A DNA stretch of 38,139 nucleotides from Prochlorococcus sp. AG-321-E21 (lineage in GTDB: Bacteria; Cyanobacteriota; Cyanobacteriia; PCC-6307; Cyanobiaceae), in NCBI GenBank assembly GCA_003283415.1, contig QBXH01000010.1, positions 1 through 38,139 of the forward strand, written 5' to 3'. Of the stretch, positions 28,083 through 37,776 are shown one piece after another (the stretch's first letter is position 1; the number at the start of each line of letters is the position of its first letter). The position numbers and the translations under genes were made by a program. The notes under the pieces were generated by a model. It saw only the letters and a program-made list of their open reading frames with translations. It did no database searches and was not told the DNA's origin.

Positions 28083-30611
28083 TTAGAAATTAGCCCCTGC
28101 CAATTCTTGAGAAGATTCTTCTGATGAAATATTTACTGTAACTTTCTTATTCTCGTCAATATCAACTAAAGCTTTGTCTCCATCTTTGATTCTTCCTGAT
28201 AAAACTTCTTCAGCCAAACTATCTTCTAATAAGCGCATGACAGCTCTTCTTAAGGGTCTTGCTCCGTAAGAAGGATTATATCCTTCTTCAACAAGTCTTT
28301 CTTTGAATGCATCAGTAACATTTAATTTTATACCCTTCTCGTTTAGACGAGAAAAAACTTCTTTTAACATTATTTCTGCAATATCTTTGACTTCATTTTT
28401 TGTTAGTTGCCTAAACACAATTATTTCATCGAGTCTATTTAAAAATTCTGGTCTAAAGTATTGTTTTAATTCCTCATTGACTAAAGATTTTATCCTATTA
28501 TACTGGCTATCTTCAACAGAATCTCCTGAAAATTCGAAACCTAAACCTCCACCACCTTTCTCAATTACTTTAGAACCAATATTAGAAGTCATTATTAAAA
28601 GTGTGTTTTTAAAATCAACTGTTCTGCCTTTTGAATCTGTTAGCCTTCCATCTTCAAGTAATTGTAATAGTAAATTAAACACGTCTGGATGAGCTTTCTC
28701 AACCTCATCAAAAAGTACAACAGTATATGGTCTTCTTCTTACTGCCTCTGTAAGTTGACCTCCTTCATTAAAACCTACGTATCCTGGAGGAGAACCAATT
28801 AATTTACTGACAGTATGTCTTTCCATAAATTCAGACATATCTAATCTGATCATGGCTTCTTCACTTCCAAAGAAATATGTAGCCAACGATTTAGTTAATT
28901 CTGTCTTACCAACGCCAGTAGGTCCTGAGAATATAAAACTTGCAATAGGTCTGTTTGGATTTTTCAACCCGACTCTAGCTCTTCTAATAGCTCTTGATAC
29001 TGCTTTAACAGCCTCATCTTGACCTATTAACCTTTGGTGTAAAGTCTCTTCCATGTTGAGAAGTTTAACTGACTCAGTTTCTGTTAATTTCTGAACGGGA
29101 ACACCAGTCCATGAAGCTACTATATGTGCTACATCCTCCTCACTTACAAGAGGATTTTGAATAATATTTGAATTATTTTTTGTAGTTTCTAAAGCATTGC
29201 TTGTTTCATCTTTATCTGAACTTTCTTTTTTATTTTCTAATAGCTCTTTTATTTTTGCAGATAATTCTATTTCTTTTTCTCTTAACTGCCCAGCTTGATT
29301 AAAGTTTTGATCTCTTACTGATACTTCTTTTTGTTTCTGAACTTCTCTTAATTCTTTATCAATTTGTTTGGCTTCGGGAGGGAGTTTTGAATTAATCAAC
29401 CTTACTCTACTACCAGCCTCATCTATGAGATCTATAGCTTTGTCTGGTAGAAACCTATCAGAAATGTAGCGATCCCCTAAATGTGCAGCTGCTTCTAAAG
29501 CTTCATCTGTAATCTTTAAACGGTGATGTTGCTCATAGCGTTCCCTTAAACCTTTTAAAATTTCAATAGTGTCTTCAATAGATGGCTCACCAACCGTTAC
29601 TGGTTGAAATCTTCTTTCAAGTGCCGCATCTCTTTCTATATGCTTTCTATACTCATCAAGAGTTGTAGCTCCAATACACTGAAGCTCACCTCTGGCTAAT
29701 GCTGGTTTTAATATGTTAGCAGCATCAATCGCACCTTCAGCGGCTCCTGCCCCAATTAAAGTGTGAACCTCATCAATCACTAAGATGACGTTGCCAGCAG
29801 ATTTAATTTCTTCCATTATCTTTTTTAATCTTTCTTCAAATTCGCCTCTATATTTTGTTCCTGCCACAAGCAAACCAATGTCTAGAGTTAAGACTCTTTT
29901 ATCCTCAAGAATATCAGGAATTTCTCCAAGTTGGATTCTTTGCGCTAAACCTTCCGCAATTGCAGTTTTTCCTACTCCAGGCTCACCTATTAAAACAGGA
30001 TTATTTTTAGTTCTTCTACCCAAAATTTGTATAACTCTATCTATTTCGGCATGGCGACCAACAACTGGATCAAGTTTTGATTCACTTGCAAGTTTTGTTA
30101 AATTGGTACCAAATTCGTCTAGAGTAGCTGTCTTTAAATTCCCCTTACTTGAAGAACCACCGGTACCAACTTCAGCAGTTTCTCCAAGCATCCTAATTAC
30201 TTGAGTCCTAACTTTTGTTAAATCAATACCAAGATTTTCTAAAACTCTTGCCGCAACTCCTTCTCCTTCTCTAATTAAACCTAAAAGTAAATGTTCAGTT
30301 CCTATATAGTTATGACCAAGTTGACGTGCTTCTTCTAGGGATAATTCTAAAACTCTTTTAGCTCTTGGGGTAAAAGGAATTTCAACTGCAACAAAGCCTG
30401 AGCCTCTACCTATTATCTTCTCAACTTCTATTCTAGAATCTTTCAAATTCACGCCAAGTGATTTAAGTACTTTTGCTGCTACACCTGTTCCTTCACCTAT
30501 TAAACCCAAAAGAATTTGTTCTGTTCCAACAAAATTATGTCCTAGTCTTCTCGCTTCCTCTTGAGCAAGCATGATGACTTTTATGGCTTTTTCTGTAAAT
30601 CTTTCGAACAT
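28083..30611 (-). CDS. clpC: Clp protease ATPase subunit ClpC (HSP100)
   Basis: AAA+ unfoldase that feeds proteins to ClpP-type proteases; essential in cyanobacteria. The 842-aa protein has two N-terminal Clp repeats ([20 protein letters not shown] and the related [21 protein letters not shown]), the first AAA+ module with GEPGVGKT, a UVR-type middle segment near [17 protein letters not shown] typical of ClpC, and the second AAA+ module with [14 protein letters not shown] motif (GSPPGYVGF) is also seen; in the second module, VGF-type loops are linked to ClpP binding elsewhere. A linker at about 455-485 is low in complexity (Lys/Ser/Asn-rich). Full length and no frameshift. Confidence 0.97.
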   Translation of the reverse strand: MFERFTEKAIKVIMLAQEEARRLGHNFVGTEQILLGLIGEGTGVAAKVLKSLGVNLKDSRIEVEKIIGRGSGFVAVEIPFTPRAKRVLELSLEEARQLGHNYIGTEHLLLGLIREGEGVAARVLENLGIDLTKVRTQVIRMLGETAEVGTGGSSSKGNLKTATLDEFGTNLTKLASESKLDPVVGRHAEIDRVIQILGRRTKNNPVLIGEPGVGKTAIAEGLAQRIQLGEIPDILEDKRVLTLDIGLLVAGTKYRGEFEERLKKIMEEIKSAGNVILVIDEVHTLIGAGAAEGAIDAANILKPALARGELQCIGATTLDEYRKHIERDAALERRFQPVTVGEPSIEDTIEILKGLRERYEQHHRLKITDEALEAAAHLGDRYISDRFLPDKAIDLIDEAGSRVRLINSKLPPEAKQIDKELREVQKQKEVSVRDQNFNQAGQLREKEIELSAKIKELLENKKESSDKDETSNALETTKNNSNIIQNPLVSEEDVAHIVASWTGVPVQKLTETESVKLLNMEETLHQRLIGQDEAVKAVSRAIRRARVGLKNPNRPIASFIFSGPTGVGKTELTKSLATYFFGSEEAMIRLDMSEFMERHTVSKLIGSPPGYVGFNEGGQLTEAVRRRPYTVVLFDEVEKAHPDVFNLLLQLLEDGRLTDSKGRTVDFKNTLLIMTSNIGSKVIEKGGGGLGFEFSGDSVEDSQYNRIKSLVNEELKQYFRPEFLNRLDEIIVFRQLTKNEVKDIAEIMLKEVFSRLNEKGIKLNVTDAFKERLVEEGYNPSYGARPLRRAVMRLLEDSLAEEVLSGRIKDGDKALVDIDENKKVTVNISSEESSQELAGANF

Positions 30612-30678
30612 TGAAGGTTTAATTTCTTACTAATAACCTACCAGTATTAAGACAATTTTGTGTTCAGAATGAGCTTTT

Positions 30679-30707
30679 GTGAATACCTAAAAGTATAAAT
30701 TAGTCAA
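30679..30707 (-). promoter_or_regulatory. Candidate clpC promoter
   Basis: On the minus strand TTGACT (30702-30707) is followed after 16 bp by TATTCA (30680-30685), which would give a leader of roughly 60 nt to the clpC ATG at 30611. Both boxes are imperfect, so this is tentative. Confidence 0.3.
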
Positions 30708-30792
30708 TATAAATTTTACTTATTGATGATATAGCCGGTTATTAAGGTGATTTCAGAGATTCTGGTTATCCGCACAAAAAAATTTATAATAA

Positions 30793-31230
30793 TTATTTTA
30801 TTAATTTTTTTTCTTTCAATACAGCATCACTACCGTTCTTATAATAATTTTTTCTCCTTCCAACAGTAAAAAAATTAAATTTGCTATAAAATTTATCAGC
30901 AATTGAATTAGTTTCAGAAACTTCCAATAATAGTTTTTTTATATTTAGTTTTTTGCATTCTTTGATCAAATAGCTCATGAGGTAACTGCCATAAGCTTTT
31001 CTACGAAATTTTTGTTTTATTGAAAAGTAATTTATTTGAGCCTCGTCAATTATCATTTGAACCACATAAGTTCCAATTATTTTATTTTTTAAAAATATTC
31101 CAACTACTTTGACACCTCTTTTATTAAATTCGCTATGCCATTGTTTTTTTGTCCATAAAGAAATTGTATCTGAATCTAATTCATAGCATAATTCAAATTC
31201 TTTTTGATCTATTTCTTTAATTGAGAGCAT
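30793..31230 (-). CDS. GNAT acetyltransferase, RimI-like
   Basis: A 145-aa single-domain N-acetyltransferase. The acetyl-CoA-binding region is KFRRKAYGSYLMSYLIKECKKL at about 73-95, a Q/RxxGxG/A-like loop, and it is followed by LLLEVSETNSIADKFYSKFNFFTVGRRKNYY, which closely follows the RimI pattern (ExLEV..N..A...Y...GF). RimI acetylates the N-terminus of ribosomal protein S18; whether this protein does so is not shown. It is downstream of, and in the same direction as, clpC's neighbours but separated from clpC's start by 181 bp, and divergent from lysA. Confidence 0.8.
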   Translation of the reverse strand: MLSIKEIDQKEFELCYELDSDTISLWTKKQWHSEFNKRGVKVVGIFLKNKIIGTYVVQMIIDEAQINYFSIKQKFRRKAYGSYLMSYLIKECKKLNIKKLLLEVSETNSIADKFYSKFNFFTVGRRKNYYKNGSDAVLKEKKLIK

Positions 31231-31307
31231 CGAAGTAATTGTTATCTCTTTAAAAGTTTTTATGATTTAATTTAATATAAATGTTCTGAAAGTTGTAGAA
31301 TATCTAA

Positions 31308-32696
31308 ATGAAAGAGACTTCAATGAATTTAAAAACATCGTTCTTAAAAAATAGAATAGATGCAGATAGTCCCAATAAAAATATTGTTCCTGTCACAACT
31401 TTGATTGACAATGCTAATAAATTATCTATTGGGGGATGTTCAATTGAAGATTTAGTTTTAAAGTACGATTCACCTCTTTATATTTTGGACGAAATTACTT
31501 TAAGAAATTCCTGTAGAGCATATAAAAAAGCATTAGTAAAATATTATCCAGGAGAATCCCTTCCTATTTACGCATCCAAGGCAAATAGTTCTATATTTAT
31601 GAGTAATTTAGTTGCATCAGAAGGATTTGGACTCGATGCGGTTTCAGAAGGGGAATTATTGACAGCTTTAAAAGGTGGGGTTCCGAATGACAAAATTGTC
31701 TTTCATGGAAACAATAAATCTGATAAGGAAATGGAATTTGCGATAAAAAATAATATCAAAGTAATTGTAGATAATGACCATGACTTAAAAAGATTAGAAG
31801 AGATTTCTAATTCTTTTAATCGCGATATTGAAATAATGATTAGATTTACACCTGGAATAGAATGTCATACTCATGAATACATCAAAACAGGCTCACTAGA
31901 TAGTAAATTTGGATTTGGAATTGAATCTTTAAGTAAGCTATTCGAGGCTATAAGAAAAACTAAACATATTAAATTAATAGGATTACATGCTCACATTGGT
32001 TCTCAGATATTTGAACTAGACCCTCATAATGACCTAGGGGAAATAATGGTAAATGTTATTTCACAAGCTGAAAAATTTGGTCACAACATAATAGAATTAA
32101 ATGTTGGTGGTGGATTAGGTATTAAATATACGGAAGAAGATGATCCTCCTTCCATTGAAGAATGGATTAAAACAGTATCATCATCCATTGTAAAAGCTTG
32201 CAATAAAAAAAATTTAAATTTGCCAATACTTATGTGTGAACCTGGAAGGTCTATTGTTTCAACAGCAGGAGTTACTATATATAAAATTGGTTCATTTAAG
32301 GAAATTCCAGGGATAAGGACATACTTATCTGTAGATGGAGGAATGAGCGATAATCCCAGACCAATTACATATCAATCAAATTATTCCGCTTGTCTAGTAA
32401 ATAATCCTTTAAATAATAATTCCAAAAATAAATATACAGTGGCAGGAAAACATTGTGAATCTGGAGATGTATTATTTAAGGAACTTGAGCTTGGTGATTG
32501 CAAAACAGGTGATTTGATATGTGTTTTTGGCACTGGTGCATATAATAATTCTATGAGTTCTAATTACAATAGAATTCCAAAACCCTCTACTATTTTAGTC
32601 TGTAATGGAGAAGCAGAAATTATCCAGAGAAGGGAAAGTCCACATGATCTTCTAAGATATGATGTCTTACCTGATCGCTTTATTAAACAAAGTTAG
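31308..32696 (+). CDS. lysA: Diaminopimelate decarboxylase
   Basis: Last step of lysine synthesis, converting meso-diaminopimelate to lysine. A 462-aa fold-type III PLP enzyme: YASKANSS with the PLP Lys91, GFGLDAVSEGEL, FHGNNKSDKE, HAHIGSQIFE, ELNVGGGLGIKY and CEPGRSIV, and C-terminally the CESGDVLF that supplies the partner-subunit cysteine. The first 15 residues precede the usual start, and a second ATG (31323) is an equally reasonable start. It opens the plus-strand run through cdaA, uppS, bioB and trhO, with 28 bp to cdaA. Confidence 0.94.
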   Translation: MKETSMNLKTSFLKNRIDADSPNKNIVPVTTLIDNANKLSIGGCSIEDLVLKYDSPLYILDEITLRNSCRAYKKALVKYYPGESLPIYASKANSSIFMSNLVASEGFGLDAVSEGELLTALKGGVPNDKIVFHGNNKSDKEMEFAIKNNIKVIVDNDHDLKRLEEISNSFNRDIEIMIRFTPGIECHTHEYIKTGSLDSKFGFGIESLSKLFEAIRKTKHIKLIGLHAHIGSQIFELDPHNDLGEIMVNVISQAEKFGHNIIELNVGGGLGIKYTEEDDPPSIEEWIKTVSSSIVKACNKKNLNLPILMCEPGRSIVSTAGVTIYKIGSFKEIPGIRTYLSVDGGMSDNPRPITYQSNYSACLVNNPLNNNSKNKYTVAGKHCESGDVLFKELELGDCKTGDLICVFGTGAYNNSMSSNYNRIPKPSTILVCNGEAEIIQRRESPHDLLRYDVLPDRFIKQS

Positions 32697-32724
32697 GTAC
32701 ATTTAAAAAAAGTTAAATTTTAAT

Positions 32725-33615
32725 GTGAATATTTGGGGGTTTATAAATTTAAAGTTTTTATTAGATGTATTATTTGCTATTGGATTTGGGCTTTTATTAT
32801 TTTCAAGAGTCAAAGAACAGAGAACATTATGGTTATTAAGAGGTTATCTATTTTTAGTTTCTTTTGCTTGGTTTATTCAAAGATATGCCTTTCTTCCTCT
32901 AACTTCAAAATTAATTGATGCTGTAGTGCTTGCTTGCTCTCTATCTTTAGCCATCCTTTGGCAGGGTGAACTTAGACGATTAATGGAACTACTTGGGACT
33001 GGAAGGCTAGCTGTATTACTCGGAAACCAACCCAAAGAATTTAGAGCCAGGTCAACGACGGTAAACCAATTAGTTGATGCTGCAGGAAAGCTATCACAGA
33101 ATAGAAAAGGAGCTTTAATAGTTGTTGATTTAGGGAGCGATTTAAGACCAGAAGATTTTTTATACTCAGGTATTAATATTGAAGCACAATTATCTACAGA
33201 CCTATTAATAAATTTATTTGCAACAGATACCCCTTTACATGATGGAGCAGTTTTAGTAAAAGGTAATAAAATAATTTCAGCTGGAGTAATATTACCTCTA
33301 TCAAGGCAAGGTATTAGCAGATATGGGACAAGACATCTTGCCGCTTTGGGTATTACAGAAAGATTTGACAGATGTATCTGTATTGTTGTGTCTGAAGAAA
33401 CAGGAACTTTATCTTTAGCTAATCAAGGAAAGCTGGAGAGGCCTATAACAAGTAGCCGATTACAGGAGCTTCTTGTAGAATTAGGGGAAAATCAAAGTCC
33501 ATTTGGGATTCCAAAATCATCTTCGAACAAAATCAATCCATCCAAAAAAATAAAGACAAATGATAATATTACAATTAAAAATAAGTTAGATAAACAAAAT
33601 ACTATCCAAGACTAA
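32725..33615 (+). CDS. cdaA: Diadenylate cyclase, CdaA type
   Basis: Makes the second messenger c-di-AMP from two ATP. The 296-aa protein has three hydrophobic segments (about 9-27, 36-52, 61-79) then the DAC domain from about 105: LHDGAVLV with DGA at 173-175, GVILPLS, GTRHLAALGITE (203-209 region) and VVSEETGTLSLA. The family motif is RHR; here it is Arg203-His204-Leu205. I believe RHL is shared by cyanobacterial members, but this should be checked. The start is GTG at 32725; the ATG two bases earlier is followed at once by a stop in its own frame. A Lys/Asn-rich tail follows from about 258. It lies 28 bp after lysA and 3 bp before uppS. Confidence 0.9.
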   Translation: MNIWGFINLKFLLDVLFAIGFGLLLFSRVKEQRTLWLLRGYLFLVSFAWFIQRYAFLPLTSKLIDAVVLACSLSLAILWQGELRRLMELLGTGRLAVLLGNQPKEFRARSTTVNQLVDAAGKLSQNRKGALIVVDLGSDLRPEDFLYSGINIEAQLSTDLLINLFATDTPLHDGAVLVKGNKIISAGVILPLSRQGISRYGTRHLAALGITERFDRCICIVVSEETGTLSLANQGKLERPITSSRLQELLVELGENQSPFGIPKSSSNKINPSKKIKTNDNITIKNKLDKQNTIQD

Positions 33616-33618
33616 TTT

Positions 33619-34440
33619 ATGAGATTTAATAACCTAAATACAAATAATAGGAATATAAATTCATTTAATGATTTAGATATGGAGAAAATTCCGGAACACG
33701 TAGCAATAATTATGGATGGAAATGGGAGATGGGCAAGTAAAAGGGGGTTCCCTCGATCATTTGGTCATAATAAGGGTGTTAGTGTTCTTAAGGAAATTAT
33801 TAAGGTATCTAAGAATATAAATTGTAAAATTCTAACTGTTTATGCATTCTCAACTGAGAATTGGACAAGACCGTCGAAAGAGATTGATTTTCTTATAAAT
33901 CTGTTTGAAGAAGTTTTGAAAAAAGAAATTTCTGAGATTCATCAAGAATCAATAAAAATTAATTTCATTGGAGATTTATCACCTTTTCCTAGGGCATTAA
34001 AATCAATAATTAATAGTTCAGAAGCTCTTACAAAAGATAATAAAAAATTTACTTTAAATATTTGTATTAATTACGGTGGTAGGCAAGAAATAGTAAAAGC
34101 CGCGAAAAAAATAGCAATCAAAACTTCCTCAGGAGAATTAAAACCCAGTGAAATAAATGAACAATTATTTATTTCAGAACTTGCAACACATGAGTATAAG
34201 GATCCTGAATTATTAATACGCACTAGCGGCGAAAAAAGGATAAGTAATTTTCTTTTATGGCAATTAGCTTATTCTGAAATTTATATAACTGATGTACTTT
34301 GGCCTGATTTCACTGAGATTGAATTTTTAAAAGCAATAATAGATTACCAATCGAGGAATAGGCGTTTTGGAGGTATAGAATCATTATCAAATGAATCTTT
34401 TGAGGATTCTTGCTATTCTTCCCTAAGTAAAAATGATTAA
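33619..34440 (+). CDS. uppS: Isoprenyl (undecaprenyl) diphosphate synthase, cis-type
   Basis: Cis-prenyltransferase that elongates farnesyl diphosphate to the carrier lipid of peptidoglycan synthesis. In the 273-aa protein [17 protein letters not shown] holds the catalytic Asp33, followed by [18 protein letters not shown] and a C-terminal [23 protein letters not shown] with the diphosphate-binding Arg residues and the FLLWQ/AYSE signature. The first 22 residues are a non-conserved Asn-rich leader, so a start at Met21 is possible. It is 3 bp after cdaA and overlaps bioB by 8 bp. Confidence 0.94.
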   Translation: MRFNNLNTNNRNINSFNDLDMEKIPEHVAIIMDGNGRWASKRGFPRSFGHNKGVSVLKEIIKVSKNINCKILTVYAFSTENWTRPSKEIDFLINLFEEVLKKEISEIHQESIKINFIGDLSPFPRALKSIINSSEALTKDNKKFTLNICINYGGRQEIVKAAKKIAIKTSSGELKPSEINEQLFISELATHEYKDPELLIRTSGEKRISNFLLWQLAYSEIYITDVLWPDFTEIEFLKAIIDYQSRNRRFGGIESLSNESFEDSCYSSLSKND

Positions 34441-35440
34441 ATTAGATAATCAAAAATTTAGCGAAATTAGATTTGATTGGGCAAGAAATGAGATTTTGGA
34501 AATATTAAATTACCCATTAGTAGATTTAATGTGGGAAGCTCAAATTATTCATCGAAGATTTAATCAATACAAAGTTCAATTAGCCTCCCTTTTCAGTGTA
34601 AAAACTGGAGGGTGTGAAGAGAATTGTTCTTACTGTAGTCAATCAATTTATAGCTCTAGTCAAATAAAGAGTCACCCTCAATTTGAGGTTGAAGCTGTTA
34701 TAAATAGAGCGAAAAAAGCAAAAAAAGAAGGTGCAGATAGGTTTTGTATGGGTTGGGCTTGGAGAGAAATTAGAGATGGCAAACCTTTTAACTCAATGTT
34801 AGAAATGGTTAAAGGAGTAAAAGAACTCGGAATGGAGGCATGCGTAACCGCTGGTATGCTCACAGATGAGCAGGCCCTGAAACTTGCCGATGCGGGACTA
34901 ACGGCATACAACCATAATCTCGATACGAGTCCTGAATACTATAAAAATATTATTACGACAAGAACTTATCAGGATAGATTAGATACTATTAAAAGAGTAA
35001 GAAATGCAGGTATAAATGTATGTTGCGGTGGAATAATAGGTCTTGGAGAAAATAATGGAGACAGAGCATCTCTTTTAGAGGTCCTCTCAAACATGAATCC
35101 TCATCCTGAAAGTGTTCCAATCAATGCTCTGGTAGCTATAGAAGGAACAGGTTTAGAGGAGAAAAAAGAAATTGATTCTATTGAGATGATAAGAATGATA
35201 GCAACTGCTCGAATTCTTATGCCAAAAAGTAAAATAAGATTAAGTGCAGGGAGGGAGAATTTAACTAAAGAAGCTCAGATTCTTTGTTTTCAATGCGGAG
35301 CAAACTCTATTTTTTATGGAGATGAATTACTGACAACCTCAAATCCATCTTTTCAAGATGACAGAAAACTACTTAAGGATGTAGGGGTTTTATTTAATAA
35401 AGATTTTGAGTATTGTGATAAAACTGTTACCACAGTATGA
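34433..35440 (+). CDS. bioB: Biotin synthase
   Basis: Radical SAM enzyme that inserts sulfur into dethiobiotin. The 335-aa protein has the 4Fe-4S cluster motif CEENCSYC (Cys61, 65, 68), FCMGWAWRE and CVTAGMLT around the middle, [20 protein letters not shown], and the late [10 protein letters not shown] with the Arg ligand of the 2Fe-2S cluster. Length is normal. The start ATG overlaps the uppS stop by 8 bp and its stop overlaps the trhO start by 4 bp, so translation is likely coupled. Confidence 0.95.
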   Translation: MIKLDNQKFSEIRFDWARNEILEILNYPLVDLMWEAQIIHRRFNQYKVQLASLFSVKTGGCEENCSYCSQSIYSSSQIKSHPQFEVEAVINRAKKAKKEGADRFCMGWAWREIRDGKPFNSMLEMVKGVKELGMEACVTAGMLTDEQALKLADAGLTAYNHNLDTSPEYYKNIITTRTYQDRLDTIKRVRNAGINVCCGGIIGLGENNGDRASLLEVLSNMNPHPESVPINALVAIEGTGLEEKKEIDSIEMIRMIATARILMPKSKIRLSAGRENLTKEAQILCFQCGANSIFYGDELLTTSNPSFQDDRKLLKDVGVLFNKDFEYCDKTVTTV

Positions 35441-36366
35441 ATAATATTTATAAGATAGTTTCGCTTTATTCTTTTTTCTCATTTCAAGAAAATTCAATAA
35501 TTGAACTCAAAGAAAACTTATTAAGTATTGAGAAAAACAATGATCTTTCAGGCTTATTAATAATTGCGAGAGAGGGTCTTAATGGAACCATTTGTGCTGA
35601 AGAGAGTATTATTGACACTATCCTTAAACTAATCAAAAACATTGTTGAAATTAACGAATTAAACATAAAAGTTAGTTATTCAAAAAAGAAAATTTACAAA
35701 AAATTAAAAATAAAAATTAAAGATGAAATAGTAACTATGGGTGTCCCTGAAATAAATCCATTAAAAGATTCTGGAACTTATATTGACTCACTTCGTTGGA
35801 ATAAATTAATTAAAGATCAAAATACGATTCTCATTGACACAAGAAATCATTATGAAGTTTCTATAGGAAGTTTTAATAAGTCAATCAATCCAAATACGAA
35901 AAACTTTAGCGAGTTTCCTAGGTGGGTAGATAATAATTTAGAAAAATATTTAGGCGACAAAAATTCTAAAAATATAGCTATGTTTTGTACTGGAGGTATT
36001 AGATGTGAAAAAGCTACTAGCTTATTAAAAAAGAAAGGCTTCAAAAATATCTTCCATTTACAAGGGGGGATACTTAAATACCTCGAAGACATTTCAATGG
36101 AAGAAAGCCTGTTTGAAGGGGAATGTTTCGTTTTTGATAAAAGAGTAGCTTTAGATCACGAACTAAAAAAAGGTTCCTACTCAATTTGTTATGCATGTGG
36201 GATGCCAATTTCTATAGAAGATCAAAAGAATGAGGAATACCGAGAAGGTATTCAATGTCATTTTTGTGTAAACAAATTCAATGATAATGATAGAAAAAGG
36301 TTTCAAGAAAGGCAAAAGCAAATAAATAAATTAAAAGAGAAAGATCAAAAAGCATCTAAGGATTAA
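35437..36366 (+). CDS. trhO: Rhodanese-domain protein, TrhO/YceA family (tRNA U34 hydroxylase)
   Basis: A 309-aa protein with an acylphosphatase-like N-terminal part (GLNGTICAE at about 48-55), a rhodanese domain ([15 protein letters not shown] at about 132-146, then [12 protein letters not shown] with the active Cys184 and second Cys190, and [10 protein letters not shown]) and a C-terminal part with two CxxC-like pairs (CYACGMP and CHFC) that may bind metal. This is the layout of E. coli YceA/TrhO, which hydroxylates uridine 34 in certain tRNAs. The ATG overlaps the bioB stop (ATGA). Confidence 0.9.
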   Translation: MNNIYKIVSLYSFFSFQENSIIELKENLLSIEKNNDLSGLLIIAREGLNGTICAEESIIDTILKLIKNIVEINELNIKVSYSKKKIYKKLKIKIKDEIVTMGVPEINPLKDSGTYIDSLRWNKLIKDQNTILIDTRNHYEVSIGSFNKSINPNTKNFSEFPRWVDNNLEKYLGDKNSKNIAMFCTGGIRCEKATSLLKKKGFKNIFHLQGGILKYLEDISMEESLFEGECFVFDKRVALDHELKKGSYSICYACGMPISIEDQKNEEYREGIQCHFCVNKFNDNDRKRFQERQKQINKLKEKDQKASKD

Positions 36367-36378
36367 TTGATAATTATT

Positions 36379-36879
36379 ATGAAAGTAGAAGAATTACAAA
36401 ATATTGCATTGTCCTTAGGCCTAGTAATAAAAATACAAGTAAGCGAAACTCTTGGATTATGTTTTTTTAAAATTGTTATTGCGGAACAAACAGATAATAT
36501 CGTCAAGATTTGGGGAGAAATGAAAGGTTGGACTTACCTTAGTAAGCAGGGTATTCAGCTTGATACATTAAGGATCCTAAGTAAATCTCCCCCTTTTGTT
36601 TCTGAATTAATATGGGCATCAGCCATGGCTTGGGCTCTCGAAATGAAAGCTAGTAAAAAAGCAAGATTATTAGCCATCTACGATACAGAAGGATATAGTA
36701 AAAGACTTGTTAGATACTTTAAGATTATTGGATTTAAAGTTGTAAAAGAAGTTGGTTCTAGTCCCATAGATCTCTTTTTAAGATTGATTTGGGGAGGTGC
36801 AGGTACTTTAATGAAAGGAGACTGTTGTTATGTTTTAAACAAAATTGAAAAAAAACTTTCTTTGATTGAAACGGTCTAA
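36379..36879 (+). CDS. Conserved-looking protein, 166 aa, possibly GNAT-related
   Basis: The frame is open from a TTG at 36367 just after the trhO stop, but the ATG at 36379 (MKVEELQNIA) is the better start. The protein has a helical first part, a beta-rich middle (LGLCFFKIVIAE, IVKIWGEMKGWTYLS) and a WASAMAWALEMKASKKARLLAIYD stretch. YSKRLVRYFKIIGFKVVKEVG resembles the last strand-helix of GNAT acetyltransferases. No acetyl-CoA loop (Q/RxxGxG/A) is clear, so it may be a degenerate member. It ends the lysA operon and converges with lipA; the two ends overlap by 4 bp. Confidence 0.65.
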   Translation: MKVEELQNIALSLGLVIKIQVSETLGLCFFKIVIAEQTDNIVKIWGEMKGWTYLSKQGIQLDTLRILSKSPPFVSELIWASAMAWALEMKASKKARLLAIYDTEGYSKRLVRYFKIIGFKVVKEVGSSPIDLFLRLIWGGAGTLMKGDCCYVLNKIEKKLSLIETV

Positions 36880-37775
36880 CCAGCGTGATAGCTACTTCTA
36901 ACTAAAGGTCCACAAGATACTTTTTTAAAACCCAATTTCTTACAAAAACTTTCTAAATATTCAAACTCCCGGGGTTCCCAATATTTCTGAACGGATAAAT
37001 GCTTCAATGAAGGTCTTAGATATTGTCCAATTGTAATTTGATCACAATCAACTTTTTTTAGATCGAGAATCGTAGTTTCTATTTCTTCTAATGTTTCTCC
37101 TAAACCCAACATTATTCCTGATTTTGTTTGAATATCAGGAGCAATAGACTTTGATTTTTCTAAAAGGCTAATTGAATTTTTATAGTTTGCTCCTCTTCGA
37201 ACTTCTTTTTGAAGTCTCTCCACTGTCTCAAGATTATGATTAAAACAAATTGGCTTTTTTTCTAGGATCTTTTTAAGTCTTCCTTTTTGAAGTTTATCTT
37301 TATCTTCGAAATTTTTTCCACCTCCCCATAAATCAGGTGTAAGAACTTCAATTTGAATTTTTGGATCAATTTTTCTAATCTCGTTAATCGTGGTGACAAA
37401 TAAATTAGCTCCATGATCGGGGAGATCATCTCTTGCTACTGATGTTAATACTACATATTTTAATTTAAGGATTTTCACTGCTTCTGCGACTTGAATGCTT
37501 TCATATTTATTTATTTCACTAGGTTTACCTTTACTTACCTGGCAGAACGCACAAGCACGAGAACAGATTGAACCTCCAAGTAAAAAAGTAGCTGTTCCTG
37601 AGGCATAACATTCGGCCCTATTTGGACATCTCCCTTCTTCACAAATTGTATGTATATTTGACTTTTTTATGAGTCTTTGCATTTTCTCAAATTCTGACGC
37701 TTTACTAATAGGAAATTTTATCCAGGAAGGAAGCCTTAAAATTTTTTCTACTTTAATCTGATTTTTATGTTCCAT
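36876..37775 (-). CDS. lipA: Lipoyl synthase
   Basis: Radical SAM enzyme that inserts two sulfur atoms into protein-bound octanoyl groups. The 299-aa protein has both cluster motifs of LipA: the auxiliary cluster CEEGRCPNRAEC (Cys45, 50, 56) and the radical SAM cluster CSRACAFC (Cys71, 75, 78). LTPDLWGG, FNHNLETVERL and KSGIMLGLGET also match, and the late GPLVRSSYHAG contains the RSSY motif. Length is normal. It lies 1 bp after recR on the same strand, so the two are co-transcribed. Some cyanobacteria have two lipA copies; only this one is in the window. Confidence 0.95.
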   Translation of the reverse strand: MEHKNQIKVEKILRLPSWIKFPISKASEFEKMQRLIKKSNIHTICEEGRCPNRAECYASGTATFLLGGSICSRACAFCQVSKGKPSEINKYESIQVAEAVKILKLKYVVLTSVARDDLPDHGANLFVTTINEIRKIDPKIQIEVLTPDLWGGGKNFEDKDKLQKGRLKKILEKKPICFNHNLETVERLQKEVRRGANYKNSISLLEKSKSIAPDIQTKSGIMLGLGETLEEIETTILDLKKVDCDQITIGQYLRPSLKHLSVQKYWEPREFEYLESFCKKLGFKKVSCGPLVRSSYHAG

Positions 37776-37776
37776 T

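Noticed and set aside
28303-28692. Plus-strand frame of 129 codons
   Set aside because: Antisense to the second AAA+ module of clpC; no domain seen.
29785-30204. Plus-strand frame of 139 codons
   Set aside because: It lies antisense inside clpC, which has clear motifs throughout; the translation shows no domain and the frame is a by-product.
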